The notes: generated by a model from the sequence alone, not told the origin. Numbered from the stretch's first letter, positions 49,713-63,898 are shown. The stretch: DNA of 64,000 bases from Druceiella hillmani (GCA_039881145.1 JAYKKI010000095.1:1901001-1965000); one strand, 5' to 3'. Numbers and translations are program-made.

Positions 49713-50942
49713 TCAGTATGTCTTGTTATAACACACAGACGTTAATAAATACATTAGTATTTCACGACTTTAATTAAAAAAATAATTAAATGTTTAAAGA
49801 TAAAACCAAATTATAATTATTTGGTGAATAATTGTATCAGTGTTGTATCAGCCAATGGGTTCCGATACAAATATTACCAACCAAGTAAGACAACTTACTG
49901 AATACTCATAGTACACAAATACACGGTATATACATTTGATGTACTCTACATAAATAAGTATTAAAAAGGATAAATGTATAAAATCGTAACAGGTCCTTCC
50001 CAAAATCACGATTACGTGCGACTTCAAAATAAATTTATTTGCCATATCTTGTAGAGATTATCTCGGGAAATGTGATTGCACTTCCAATTATAGATTCTAA
50101 TTTAACTGATTTAATATATTAAACTGCTTTCGTAACGCATATGATATTAAGCCCCAATTCGTAGTGAACTACGCGTGACGTTGAACTTCGTTCCAAAAGT
50201 TACGTTCTCCCAATCGTGATACTTTATTCAATAAATATTTCAATATTACAGATGATTCTAAAATACGGCATCCTGTACTTTGTATTATTTTAATAACTTT
50301 TCCCTTTTATTATTTTTTCTTTTCCTATTTTTTCTTCTCCTTACTTTTTTTCTTTTCCTATTTTAATAATGTAATTTTTTTCCTTTTCTTGATTATGGAT
50401 AAAACATTTTTTTTGATAATTCATACTAATTTATACTTTCCTTATTTTTTAATACTTTACAACGTACTACAACACACAACACATTTTAATATGAAAGTAT
50501 TATGCCTCAAACAACGAAGAGATATATTTAATGCCTTTGTTTTTATATTAAACACATAGTCGTACGACACTAAAATTATCTATCACATCACATAGGTATA
50601 TTTTAATAAAGGAAACACGAACTCTTGAGCAATTAACACGGTACGAATAAATTGAATTTTTCTGAAAAATCAGTGATAAAAGTAATGATTTAGTTTATTT
50701 ATTTTATGAATTGTGAACGGTATTGATGATTCATTTTATATTAACTAAATATGATAAAGACGTCTATGTTCATAGGATATTGTCAAATAGTAACAATATG
50801 GTTTAAGTAAATGAATTATGCCTAATTATGATATGATTAAGTTTATTAATTTATCTTTCACGACATATCTCCCCAGTGAGTTACATTCTGAAAATGATCT
50901 AGCCGTTCACAAGTAAACTTAAGGGATTAACTTTCTTATAGA

Positions 50943-51098
50943 ACCATAGACGTTCCAGTACACGAGTGCACCCGGAGAGCAGCTGATAGAGAGGAATAGA
51001 GAGATATCCTATGGCACATCACTCAACATGATGACCACGACCACTCTTCCAAAAGTATAACGACTGAAAAGAAGGAAAGCCATTTGTACCAAGTTTCT
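50943..51098 (+). pseudogene. LINE reverse-transcriptase C-terminal tail relic (block B)
   Basis: Duplicate of the relic at 14478. The same Trp-to-stop position is present, and about 13 bp around HLQDT are deleted. Confidence 0.7.
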
Positions 51099-51209
51099 GA
51101 TATTTTCTTAAACTTTCATGTTAATTTACAAATATAGATTTTGCAATATGGTGTCTTGATTGTATTATTTTAGATAAGATGTTTATAGACGAAATTTTAT
51201 GGAAAATGT

Positions 51210-51212
<3 letters not shown>

Positions 51213-51269
<57 letters not shown>
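51213..51269. repeat. (TA)n microsatellite (block B only)
   Basis: About 28 TA units where block A has a short non-repetitive stretch (14760-14790). Confidence 0.95.
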
Positions 51270-51271
<2 letters not shown>

Positions 51272-51300
51272 GTACAGTTTCAGGTTTATGTACTTATTGC

Positions 51301-51330
51301 ATTTTATTAAGGCGGTCGCCTTAATAAAAT
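51301..51330. repeat. Perfect 14-bp palindrome unique to block B
   Basis: ATTTTATTAAGGCG, two bases, then its exact complement. Block A has only the left half (ATTTTATTAAGGCG then ACCGC), so B gained the inverted copy after duplication. Confidence 0.85.
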
Positions 51331-51770
51331 AAATAAATATCCACGGTTAATGGACAATATACTCGCTATTTCCTTTGAAGTATATTTTCTCACTTCGTAA
51401 ATTTTGGATAGGATTTAAAACACAACTGAATATGGCGCAGAAAAACAGGTAAAATATGAAGGTTTTTGTCTATTAAAATTATATCTTTATTTGTACGCCA
51501 CTGTAGAATTCACTCCTATCGCAGAATCTCCTAAAAGATAACACATTATTGTCACTAGCATTTTGCGTTGCCTACATTGGCATCTGAAATTGTAATCTAA
51601 TAGAAGATAAATTTACACGTCTCACTGCAATGTCATATAACAACTAGGAACAATTATGACAGAAAAAAGATTATTTTTAGCTAAATGAGGTTTAATCACA
51701 CTCTTTAAACTACAATTTGTATCTTCATAATATTAAACTGCAGCAATTTTTCTTTCACTAACTTCCTTTA

Positions 51771-51916
51771 CTGTTTCACTTTGGTCTGTTTCACTTTGGT
51801 CTGTTTCACTTTGGTCTGTTTCACTTTGGTCTGTTTCACTTTGGTCTGTTTCACTTTGATCTGTTTCACTTTGATCTGTTTCACTTTGATCTGTTTCACT
51901 TTAGTCTGTTTCACTT
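51771..51916 (+). repeat. Expanded 15-bp minisatellite, nine units plus a partial (block B)
   Basis: The unit is CTGTTTCACTTTGGT; the first five copies have GGT and the next three have GAT. Block A has only two units, so this is an expansion (or contraction in A) after the duplication. Confidence 0.9.
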
Positions 51917-52623
51917 AAGGGATGGATAATGAACAGTATCATAATTTACGTGATTTCATTGATGCAACTTAAAATAAAGCTCAGCTTACCTCTATAATTA
52001 TACTGCTGGACCTTTTTTCTGCGTTTTCTCTTGTAATGGTGAAGGACATTGCAATATGCCTGAATGGTGAAAGACAATGCCATATCCCCAACACTTATGG
52101 CAATGTACAGTAAATATAAATATTGTAAAATTAATTTCAAATATTTTTATAATTTTTTTTAATATCGGTTGGATTTCTCTGATACTTGCAGTTTATAAAA
52201 ACCAATATAAAAGATATTGCTTTATTCATCGTCGATCGTTAAAAGTCAACGCCACATCGTAGAACATTCATAGTTGATTTTCACTTACATAATTGAAATA
52301 AACACATATCTTACACTTTATAATTCCTATTTTGAATTTAAAATATTTGTAATGTGCAAATACGTTTTATTTTATTGGATGTAACAGTATTGGGTGTATA
52401 CAATTTCGAATTGAGTGTACAACTAACTTCGTACAATAAAATTAGTTAGGTTAGGAACAGAAAGCTCTCATTAAGTCAACATTACAGGGCACTGTATTAT
52501 TTTGTCATTTTAAAACCGATTTTTTATAAGTTAAATACAAAATATTGCTTCTCGGTACATTGTTTCTCTTTATTTTTTCTTTGTTTACTGTATCAACGGT
52601 ACAGCAAAAACTACGAAATTTAC

Positions 52624-52680
52624 CTTTCTGATTAACGTTTGCCATCGATTTTATGATAATATAAACACTACCATAAATAT
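52624..52680 (-). other. Candidate internal exon of 57 bp (block B)
   Basis: Block B equivalent of 16095-16151 with identical splice signals. The only difference visible inside the 57 bases is an A-to-T change that replaces Asn with Ile, so there is no sign of selection for silent change. Confidence 0.25.
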
Positions 52681-55002
52681 CTGTAAAATAAAACAATCAG
52701 TTCTTTAATCTGCTAAAAATAAGGGATTTGAAGAAATTATAACTTAAATATACCTTATTTTCCCAAGCGGGGCCAATGTCCATACATCAGTTAGTATAAT
52801 ATTTTAGTGTAATGATAATCAAACGTAATATTTAATTATTTTATTTTTTTTTAGATGTTACGTAATGTTAATGATAATGTTCTGGTGTGGTTGTAATACG
52901 AACTAATATAATTACATTTCTGTATACCACAGCTATGTATTTATATTGCTAATTAGACCATAAATTAGATTCATATCAATGAAAAGCTTTGAAATTTGCA
53001 TTTCCAATTAATTTGGCAAATTGCTATTTAGGCACGTGAGTCACCCGCAAACCGCAAATTGCCAGTTACTATAATATTCAGAATTATCGCATCATAAATA
53101 AATCAGTCAATTCAATATAAAATGCCATTTGTGTTAATTAGAGTAGAGATACGAATATTTGTAAGGTTTGAACAATATCGATGTACGCTGCAGCCGTAAA
53201 GGTCTAGTTAAGAAAAAAAGTAATTATTTGAGTTGCTTTATTTTAAGAGTTGCTGCTTACACAGCATCCTCTCATGTGCTATACTTAATTAAATAGGAAT
53301 GTTTAATTAAAGTTTCAGGTCATAAAACTGAGAAACTCGAAAACATAATATCTTTATAATTCCCATTAATTGCAATGTGTTTTTCATCACTTAAAAATAT
53401 TTTCCGATCGTATGGTATTTGAGAATTAATTTGAGTGTTTTGCAATTTGATTTTTCTTGCCTATTCCTTATACTTTGATTTACATGTACATATAACAGCT
53501 AGTACAATAATACTTAGAGTATTCATGTGTTAGTTATAATACGCGACTTCTTCCACCGGATTTGATATTCCTTGGGCGATTTTTTCAAATCGTACTGCGA
53601 AACCATAAAGGTAAATCGACGACATGATAAAAAAAATTGATTGCCTCAGAAAAACATCAATAGTACCATCTAGTAGCACCCTAAGAAAAAGTGTTTGTTG
53701 TTGCTAAAAGCACTGTGTACTTTGAATGAATCTATCTGGTGGTTGATCTATCTGGTAGTCCGTAATACGTGCTGTCAGATAGTGCAAAATGAGATGAAGA
53801 ATGATTCATTCCTTAAACAGCTGTTGAGTAACAGACAAACTAACAAAAACGTTTAAAATTATAATATTAATGGGGATTGTGTACGAAGACCTGACATAAA
53901 CTTGAATATAATACCCTCATCTTATTTATTAGTTGCAATAAATTAGCAAATAAAATGCGTAGCAGTTATCGGGAATAATTAAATAAAAGCATTCTAAACA
54001 GAGGAAGTCTTGCGTAGAAGACCAGGTTGCCAGAAACTCGGACAAAGTCCTTAACTAAGCGACCAAATGAGATCTAAATATTTGCTGAGTTGCAAACGAT
54101 GAGGTCACCCTCGAAATTAATTCTCCAGCAACGAACCTAGATGTCGATTAAACTTTGAATCTTGAATCATCTGCGAAAAAATCATATACGAAATCAATTT
54201 GTGTTGTTTCTCTCATTTTTTTATATTGTTTACTAGGTGACAAAACGCCATTTTTTAAAAAAATTTAAATTATAATAGTTGCAATTTCCATGGTTATGAT
54301 TCAATTACAGAAGAATTGATTGAATAAATAGGTAAAAAATTAAACATTCAATTTCTATCTGGCTATATTGTTACTAAATAATTCTAATTACACATTAATA
54401 GCTAAGATACAAACTGTTGTAAATTCTACGTAAATACTACTAAAAAGACAATTGTAAATACTACTAAAAAGACGCGGCTTTTTAAATATCACCTAGTTTG
54501 ATATTGACTCTGACGAACTCAAAAAAACCTATATGATACTGTTAATCTAGAATATGAAGTTTACCATGAAGGAAATTCCCACAGCACAAATAAAGAAATC
54601 CCAAAATTGTTAATTTCGAATTATATATGTAATTATTAGGTCACAAACTTAATTTCTGCTTCCAGTCTTAGTTTTTCCTCGGTATTTGTATAGTACATAC
54701 TTACTAAGCTTTACGATCATATAATTTAACGAAAAGAAAATCTCAGATATATAAAATAGTTGTAATGGTATGAACTAGATACTGCTTTTTCTTTCTTTAA
54801 CAGAAGCAAATTTACATTTCTCAACAAGTTGTTAGATTAAATAATCAATACACATCAATTACATCGCATTCACCGACGTAACCCTACCCGTTTGAAAATC
54901 GAAGCAGTTACAAACTACCTGCCACTGCCTCATCACTAATTCACATTTAGAAACAATGTGCTCGTCCCAATTCAAACACCTCCCCCACTTTAGAGCTTCA
55001 AC

Positions 55003-55055
55003 ATGGCGGGCGCTCGAACGAAAGCTTCGTTAAGGAATACGCGCTACTTATATAA
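55003..55055 (+). other. Candidate first coding exon (block B)
   Basis: ATG at 55003 in the context TTCAACATGG. The frame encodes MAGARTKASLRNTRYLY and meets a canonical donor GTATGT at 55056-55061; read through without splicing it stops at 55110. The GC-rich upstream patch (54850-55000) would suit a TATA-less promoter. No downstream exon can be assigned by eye. In block A the corresponding exon is cut after GCGGGCGCTC. Confidence 0.3.
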
Positions 55056-55470
55056 GTATGTATCTGTACATGAGGCGGTATATCTGTCTATATATGGAGA
55101 GAGTATTTAGATTTTTGACGAAAACGTCTATTTTTGGCAAGTTTATTATAAACTCTGGGAAACTGTTGTGCAATTACTTGGATACAATGAGAAATAGATC
55201 AAATATTCACCTATAATTCAAGGGGATTATTGTTCATTGGTTTTATAGACTTATTTCATGAAAACGTATTTTTTGCAATACATCCCTGGGCAAAATCACT
55301 AAAAGGATGCAAGTTTTATTCCAAAAAAATATACTTTAGTAAGATATCCAAAAAAAAATTAGTAACATACTCATTTCCTCTTATATAATTTGATTATTAA
55401 ACATTGATATTAGTTAAGATGAGATTTCCAAGACCATAAATTAGCGTATGTCCCATCTCATCAACTGCAA
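55014..55470 (+). other. 455-bp segment present only in block B
   Basis: It sits between GCGGGCGCTC and TGCAAATGAATCC, which are adjacent in block A. No target-site duplication or terminal repeats are evident, which favours a deletion in A over an insertion in B. Its right end (55405-55465, GATATTAGTTAAGATGAGAT...) is a diverged match to 19815-19865 and its B counterpart, about 1 kb downstream, indicating an older local repeat. Confidence 0.6.
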
Positions 55471-56287
55471 ATGAATCCATAGCTTAAAAAAATGAAAATA
55501 AAACACGCTTTCATAAACACTGAGCTAAAAAGCATTAGGGTAAGCCCCCGGCTTACATTAAAGTCTCGAGTAAACTATTTGAGTACAAAAGCATGAGGCT
55601 CTTTGTTGTGAAATCTAACTGAAATATTAAGTACTTTCGATCACATAATATTAATTTGAGAAGCAATTTTTTTGAGAAAAGCCATCCCCACTTTTTCACT
55701 AAAATATTATACTCAATAACAAACATGGCTTATCCTAAATTCCTTACAAACTAGGGAAAACAGGTTCGACAATTATTTTTTTTTGTTTTTTGCGCAATAT
55801 TCATTAAAATGTGTTTTTTTTCTTTAATTTTCAAACGATTAATTAATTTCTCTCTCTTTAGTCTAATATTTTAGATGAAAATATTTTTTGAACTTTCTTT
55901 ATATTATATTTAGAACTATTTTTATAATTAAGAAAACTTCTACGGAATTCAAATTATCAGAGCAATATAACTCATTAGGTACAGGTTTCTCTTCTTGATT
56001 CTGTGTCTGTGGGCGACTAAGCGCGTATCCTCTCCACATCCACCAATGCATCCACCACCAGTATTACGAGGCTTTTTTCTGATAATCTTGGGACATTCCA
56101 ATTCCGCGACTTGAACCATAAAGTGATTTTATTCTATTTGGAGCCCAGGAAGCAAATGCTTGCCCAGACGCAAAGTTTTTCGATCCTAAGTAGACAACTG
56201 CCTGTACAAAAATTAGAAGCCCAAATACAGTTAGAATACGTTGTTCCATTATCGAGTTCAGTGTCTGGCTACCGATTCCATTTCATC
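55466..56287. other. Low-divergence tract (block B)
   Basis: Partner of 18836-19640. The minus-strand frame (56249 to 56064) differs by one residue, Leu to Met near position 52. The plus-strand frame is longer here, because block A carries a few extra bases that create an early stop. Confidence 0.35.
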
Positions 56288-56986
56288 GAGTCCGAGTTTA
56301 TTGTATTGCCAATTGAAAGTGAATGAAACTTAGTTTCATAGATTCCATTACATACTTAGTCACAAGTCAACCTAATTACAGCGTATTAAAAACACTTCGA
56401 TCCTCTACTCAGGCCTGACTTTAAACAGGGCGACAAACAAACATACTTTCGAATTTACAATATTAGTTAGAATGAGATTCCCCGAAACGAAAAGTAGTTT
56501 ATATCCCGCCAACTACCACTGTCAAAAAATCACTTCAATTCGTTGTTCCGTTGAGACTTAAAAATAATAAAAAAATACACTTTCACATTTTTAATATTAG
56601 GTGGTATTGTCTCGTTAGCTAGGATAACATTTACCGTGTTCGAAAATACTCACTAACTCTCTCTGTGCAAATAATCACGTCAACCGTATCCCCATTACGA
56701 CGCCACAAAATAATAAATAAACAAATTATCACATGAGGATAATAAATCTATAGGATAGGTCTGTTTGTATATTAAAGATACTTACGGAAAAAATATTAAA
56801 TGTAACAGAACACAAAGATACTGTTTTTGAAATGTGTGTCTGTGACCCTGTTTATTTATTCACGTACCACGCAAGAACAGCTAAAATGACATGGTAATAT
56901 GTAAGCCATGTTCTTTTGCAATCGACCAACTAAAAATAATATATAGTAATTTCATGTTTCAATACAAATTATATTTGCTTAAAAAA

Positions 56987-58459
56987 GTTTACTTTTATGA
57001 TTGTTATAGTTTACTTTTATAATTGTTAAACTTTACTTTTATAATTGTTAAACTTTACTTTTATAATTGTTATAGTTTACTTTTATAATTGTTATAGTTT
57101 ACTTTTATAATTGTTATAGTTTACTTTTATAATTGTTATAGTTTACTTTTATAATTGTTATAGTTTACTTTTATAATTGTTATAGTTTACTTTTATAATT
57201 GTTAAACTTTACTTTTATAATTGTTATAGTTTACTTTTATAATTGTTATAGTTTACTTTTATAATTGTTATAGTTTACTTTTATAATTGTTATAGTTTAC
57301 TTTTATAATTGTTATAGTTTACTTTTATAATTGTTATAGTTTACTTTTATAATTGTTATAGTTTACTTTTATAATTGTTATAGTTTACTTTTATAATTGT
57401 TATAGTTTACTTTTATAATTGTTATAGTTTACTTTTATAATTGTTAAACTTTACTTTTATAATTGTTATAGTTTACTTTTATAATTGTTATAGTTTACTT
57501 TTATAATTGTTATAGTTTACTTTTATAATTGTTATAGTTTACTTTTATAATTGTTAAACTTTACTTTGATAATTGTTATAGTTTACTTTTATAATTGTTA
57601 TAGTTTACTTTTATAATTGTTATAGTTTACTTTTATAATTGTTATAGTTTACTTTCATAATTGTTATAGTTTACTTTTATAATTGTTATAGTTTACTTTT
57701 ATAATTGTTATAGTTTACTTTTATAATTGTTATAGTTTACTTTTATAATTGTTATAGTTTACTTTTATAATTGTTAAACTTTACTTTTATAATTGTTATA
57801 GTTTACTTTTATAATTGTTATAGTTTACTTTTATAATTGTTATAGTTTACTTTTATAATTGTTATAGTTCACTTTTATAATTGTTATAGTTTACTTTTAT
57901 AATTGTTATAGTTTACTTTTATAATTGTTATAGTTTACTTTTATAATTGTTATAGTTTACTTTTATAATTGTTATAGTTTACTTTTATAATTGTTAAACT
58001 TTACTTTGATAATTGTTATAGTTTACTTTTATAATTGTTATAGTTTACTTTTATAATTGTTATAGTTTACTTTTATAATTGTTATAGTTTACTTTTATAA
58101 TTGTTATAGTTTACTTTTATAATTGTTATAGTTTACTTTTATAATTGTTATAGTTTACTTTTATAATTGTTATAGTTTACTTTTATAATTGTTATAGTTT
58201 ACTTTTATAATTGTTATAGTTTACTTTTATAATTGTTGTAGTTTACTTTTATAATTGTTAAACTTTACTTTTATAATTGTTATAGTTTACTTTTATAATT
58301 GTTATAGTTTACTTTTATAATTGTTATAGTTTACTTTTATAATTGTTATAGTTTCCTTTATAATTGTTGTAGTTTACTTTTATAATTGTTATAGTTTACT
58401 TTTATAATTGTTATAGTTTCCTTTTATAATTGTTATAGTTTACTTTTATAATTGTTATA
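56987..58459 (+). repeat. 22-bp minisatellite, 67 units (block B)
   Basis: Same unit as block A; 1473 bases fit 67 units with one 1-base deletion near 58355. The array is more homogeneous than in A, with the TTAAAC variant at fewer positions, sometimes paired with ACTTTGATAATTG. The near-equal copy number but different variant order shows independent homogenisation since duplication. Confidence 0.98.
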
Positions 58460-59024
58460 TTAGGTGGTATTACATGTTTTCATCTTACGATTAACTTAAT
58501 ATTGTTTCTGAGGAGGCAAAGCTAATTAGAAAATAAATCATTAACCGCTTCGATTTATTTGCAAATCCTTACGTTCAAAGATTCATGACTCTTTAAAATG
58601 CTCGAATAGATGAGGAGGAGATATCTAAAGTTAAATAATTATTTTATTATAGATTTTATTATTTAAGGCTTATTAATAAAGTTCAGTAAATTTTCCAACA
58701 TTCCATATATGATATGGTATTATTTTAAATATAGTCGAAAGGTGGCTTTAAGGCAGTATCCACGAATAAAAACAACAGATTCTCGCGCTTCATAATTGTC
58801 TTCTAGGACATGTTACTTTACAACAGGCTGGCCTTTAAAATTACTGGACGCTTACTTTTCATATTTACCATTGGTACTCAATTGAATTATTTATGTTAAA
58901 TATATCCAAAGTTGCTTACTTTTAGACTACTGCATTTTGGAAAAGACGGAGGAAGCAAGCACGTCATCAGCTTTAGAAAGTAATAGAGAAGTTACTATTT
59001 TTATACGCGTAAAAAAATTAAAAT

Positions 59025-59118
59025 TTATTTTATTTATTTATTTCTGCAAGCTTAGAAAACTAAGTATACAGTGGCAGACTTATTGCTACAAGAGCAATCT
59101 CTTACAGCCAACCACAAT
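59025..59118 (-). mobile_element. SINE or LINE 3'-tail fragment (block B)
   Basis: Block B copy of the fragment at 22388-22482. Here the stretch reads TCTTGTAGCAATAAGTCTGC, which keeps the inverted repeat TTGCT/AGCAA better than in block A. Confidence 0.65.
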
Positions 59119-60497
59119 GGATTAGATGAGAATATTAAGTGCTGTGGCAGACTGTAAGTGATTTTTAAACATTAATTAATTCTACTTAAAAAATAAAATA
59201 TATAATAATATGTGGTAATAAAATAATATTAATTAAAAACCAGAGCAAAAACGACACTTTAGGAGTAGGGAGGGACAAGGATGGGTTTTAATGGAAGGGA
59301 TTAGAATCTCCCAAATTATGTTAGATAATGTATTTTTATATGACTTTTGAACACAGACTACGAGGGCGCACTTTGTATATTTGTAGTCAGTTCATTCCAT
59401 AATCGAATAGAATGTACAATGAAGGATTCGCCATCAAATTCTGTTCTATATTGAGGGATTAGGAGAGCATACTTATTTTTGGATCGTAGTAGTAAAATTT
59501 AGTGGTTGCGTTTTAGCGCCAAGTTTTTAATTTACAGATAGGAACCAATTAGGTCACCCAAAGTACATTTCATAAGACAAAATTATAGTAGACATTTATT
59601 AGTAGTCACGTGTCATTGCTGTCTCGATGGAGGCGTATGTGGAAGATAAAATTATTCTTCATAGTCATTCTAGTTAGCTGACCTAGTCAATAGATGAAAT
59701 CCAAATGAAAACTGTAAAAACACTAATATTTGTTGTTGTTGTACCAAAACCTAAAAACGATATAATTTAATTTTAGTTACAGTATAATGTAAACCTCTAA
59801 TATACGGCGAATAGACTTTAAAGTTGTCACAAACCAACAAGCGACATCACTACATGTGTATTAGTGAATTTACGATTAGTAAATATCCGTTCTTGCTGCA
59901 ATATTTTGCACATACGTCCTTAATGCTTCCTATCAATAAATGCAGTGAAATTAACAAACGAACAAGGCTTTAATCCTAATAAATTAACAGAAGGCGGAAA
60001 TATAAGTAATGAATATAGGCTCTGCCCATAAAATAAGCAAAACAAAAAATGTCCGTCACAGATCATGTGCAGATCCACATAATAGCCTTAGTCGCTAGTG
60101 ACGGCCTTTGCAAGTGGTCATGTGTCAACATAAAACTTTTTCGGAAAATTTAGTTCGTAAGAACCAACATGATTCCATGCCCATTGTAGAAGTGCAAAAC
60201 ATACCAGTTGAGCAGTACGACATAAATAAGATATGATTTGCAACATTTTACCGATAAGTTCAACATAATAAATAAATCATTATTTAGAAATAGTTGCATG
60301 TTTTTAATATCTACGAAATAGCGTCAACACCGTGCAAGGATATAAGTCCTAGCCAAGGGATAGAAACAATAAGATATATCTTACATGTGAGAGTGACAAA
60401 TATCTTTATACACATATGTGTGTATGAATGTGTGGGATTATATATACTTAGATCCCGTATTTTGGAACGTCTTGTGCGCTTGGGGCCTATCTAAATG

Positions 60498-60558
<61 letters not shown>

Positions 60559-60563
60559 ATATA
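60498..60563. repeat. (CA)n(TA)n microsatellite (block B)
   Basis: Counterpart of 23751-23879, shorter and with the CA run first. Confidence 0.95.
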
Positions 60564-61005
60564 GAATTTGTATAAGATAGTCCTAAACATAATGTTGAAA
60601 ATGTTCACAAAATGTATGGATAACTTAATGGTGTAAGTTATTTAATTATATATTTATATCTGTACATTTAGTAACACCAGCCACCTATCCGTCCCAAATA
60701 TAAACTATTGAAAAATTATCTTAAGCGTCACAAACAGTGGTATAAAATTTCACTCGTGTGATATTGCATACGTTCTCTTATCGAATATAAAACACATTAA
60801 AACTACAATTGAAATGGATAATGCGAAACTGTAACAGCTGGATTAAAAATGGTTAAAACTGAAATTTTCGCAGCATTAAGAGTTATCGCAAAATTGTACG
60901 TAAAATTAAATTTGTCTATAGGAAAACGTTAAATGCTATTTTATGCTGCGTCGTGGTCAACGAACACTCAAATGGTCATCACCTGTATCGTAGAGGCAAA
61001 GAATA

Positions 61006-61122
61006 CTATTACTGCGTAAAGAAGTGACACCTCCCCCGCCAGTTTATCATCACCCGCAGATAACGGGTACATTTCAGGGTACGCGTTCCTAGGTTGCCGC
61101 TTGCTGCCGCGTGTAATTTATT
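61006..61122. promoter_or_regulatory. GC-rich block identical between duplicates (block B)
   Basis: Exact copy of 24320-24436. The flanking sequence on both sides already differs by substitutions and indels, so the identity is local. Confidence 0.35.
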
Positions 61123-61140
61123 CAATTTTACTATTTTTGA

Positions 61141-61179
61141 TTGAGTTTAACTTGTGTTAATTACACAAGTTAAACTCAA
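61141..61179. other. Hairpin next to the GC-rich block (block B)
   Basis: 17-base perfect arms TTGAGTTTAACTTGTGT and its complement, loop TAATT. Compared with block A, both positions that mismatch there are paired here. Confidence 0.6.
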
Positions 61180-61749
61180 CTCAAATATCATTGATATTAT
61201 TATGTAATGATTATGTAATTAATTGATGTCTTAATTGATAACTATTTATAATTTTTCAATATGACAGTCCGTCATTGCACTGCGTACGAGTTCTTAGAAA
61301 ACAATAGAGTCATTAAGGGTAGGAAGTTATTTTGTCTCCCTTATTTGGTTAGTACCTATACTTTAATCTCTACAAATACGTCAATGAGCAGTTTTAAATT
61401 TTAAACTGTTCTTAAAACTCATTGTTTTGTTTGAACGCAATGTGCTTTGAAAACCTATCTTTGTGATATCGGCCATAGACTTATTATATAGATTATTAAG
61501 AGATCTTTCACATAAAGCAAATCTAATCAAGTCAAAAGTACAATGAAGGCAATATTTCAGTGTATCACATTCATAAACAAACAAAATTTGTTTTTATTTA
61601 AGATATTATTTCGTTTTTAGAATCCACACTAAGTACCTTTTTTTTCAAATTCTATCTTAATATTATTATTATCAAATCACTTTCAAACAAATAAATGTTT
61701 AGTATAAAATATTGATTTATATAATTACATTTTTACAATTAGGTAATAA

Positions 61750-62160
61750 CAAAGACATGCGCGCCAGTACAAAATTACTACTCGAGCCAATTACTTGAGA
61801 CAGTCATTCAATCGACGATATTGGTTAGAAAGAGAGACAGCTATGTTGCTGACGTATAGCGTCAACTCACTCGACCAGCGCATTTGTCCGCAATAGTCGA
61901 GATTGATACGTGGTAATAGTAAATATTCTTTACCTGCACGCTGCAGACAGCTCTACAATAATTAACGCACACACATAAATGGATACGGATAGACGAGTAC
62001 GTATGTAATAGTGTAGGGAATTAAATCTGTCCTCTAGTATGGAACGTCGGGGATGTGGTAGAGCCTTAGTTCTGACTATCGCGCCTGCATTGCATGGTTC
62101 GCGCAAGTCTGGGTTAAGCTTTATTTTATTGTTATATTTCAAATTTATATTTGAATACCC
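61750..62160 (-). promoter_or_regulatory. GC-richer region with candidate 5' exon donor (block B)
   Basis: Block B counterpart of 25060-25480, with about a dozen substitutions. The minus-strand donor GCAG/GTAAAG is intact. Confidence 0.2.
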
Positions 62161-63599
62161 ATACGCGTCTTCTGTCTAATTTAATTTTTGCTAGTGCTTT
62201 CAATTCACTCCAGAATTTTCCTAGCTCCACAGTTTCTTTATCGTATTCATTACTGTAAGCTTTCAGATGGTTCGGAAGGGTTATATTTGTAATAGAACCA
62301 TATCGTTTGTTGAAAAAAACACAAGGAGATCAATACATCACAAAAATATAGATATACAAATTTAAATAGCTGTCCGCGAAAGTGTGCATAACCTCTACAG
62401 AGCGGATTATTGCCATATTTACAGTGAAACCGATTTGGCTAACGCTTATTATTAAAATAATCAATGCGAACATAAAATACAGACTAAACAATTGAATATA
62501 TAATTACACAATTGAATATATAATTACAATTACATAAATATATGTTATGTACATACATACATACAAAACCAGGCAATAAATGTATTTACGTTTCAGTTTG
62601 TCTTATGATGGGTTAAAACAGACTTTTCCGACAATTGATGAAAAGGGAAAGGATATGTGAATTACTGTAATGAGTTTCCTCTTATATATGTGCGTACAAT
62701 TAAGTAAATGATAATAAACATTTAGGATACCATTAAGGGGTTCAATAGTATTATAAAAATTTCGCCCTTGAAGAGATTTCAGTTCCATAGACAACCAATA
62801 AAAAAATATAATCACTTTTAAATTATTTTTCATCAAGAACTTACTAAAATATGAGATGCGTAAATATAATTTACTTAAAGGAAATAAACTGAGATAAAAA
62901 TATGAAAACCATTATGAACAATTAATATGAACTAAAATTATTTGATTTAAACTGCAGTTATCTGACAGAGAAGTGATCATGAATATAAATCCTATCTGTC
63001 TCTGTAACTAGACTGCCAAACATTTCATAATGCCAATTGCATCACAGGCTGTGCCACGAAAAATTTAAACTTTTAATAAGAAAAAACTGTAAATGTACTC
63101 GAAAAACCTTAACAAATAATACATTAAAAATACATAATTTTTGTAAAACTTTTTAAATATGCTTATTTTAAAAAAATAGACTATGAAGGCTTTTCTATCC
63201 AAAATGAAATTCCATCTTTTCGTTCAGTTATCTTCCCTAAATAGCACTTCTACACTATAAAGCGTTAATCAACCCCTTCTTTAACTACGTTAATTATACA
63301 AATAAACAGCGAACTCCAATGAATTCTAGATAACATTTATCTAATCAATCCTGACTATAAAAAACTTAACTTTCTAACTTACTTGGTCTCCTGCCGACAG
63401 CATCGAATTATTGATTTAATAATTAACAATAACAAGGACACGATACATTCAAATAGGAATAAAGTATTGATTTAATGAATGCTATGTTTCCACAAATAAT
63501 ATTTTTCTTACATATTTTTATTTTTTATAACAATAACAACAATTTCAAAAATAATTTTAAATTAATATGGGTAATTAGTTATCTGCTATAACTTGTTGA

Positions 63600-63898
63600 A
63601 ACTCATAAATTAGAAACGAAATAAGAGAGAAATGAAATAAACGAGGAGCGATCGGAGCTGTAAATAGCCCGCGCTATTGATGTTTCGAAGCTCGTGCTTA
63701 ATTTATATGCAAATTTGCACCTCCACCGATCACAAAGGCTTGGTACCTGAGTTGATGTTCTTGTCTTAATTGGCATGTCGAGTACATCTTTACTCGAATA
63801 CATCCGCTGCATCGTAACGTTACTTTATAAATATTTTCAGATACTTTAAAATAACGAAAATGTTTAGGAAAACTTTGACATAAAAGTCGAGGTCGTGA
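63600..63898. promoter_or_regulatory. Highly conserved palindrome-rich block (block B)
   Basis: Partner of 26886-27196. GCAAATTTGC is intact at 63709-63718, but the E-box palindrome has become GCTCGTGC. Confidence 0.35.
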
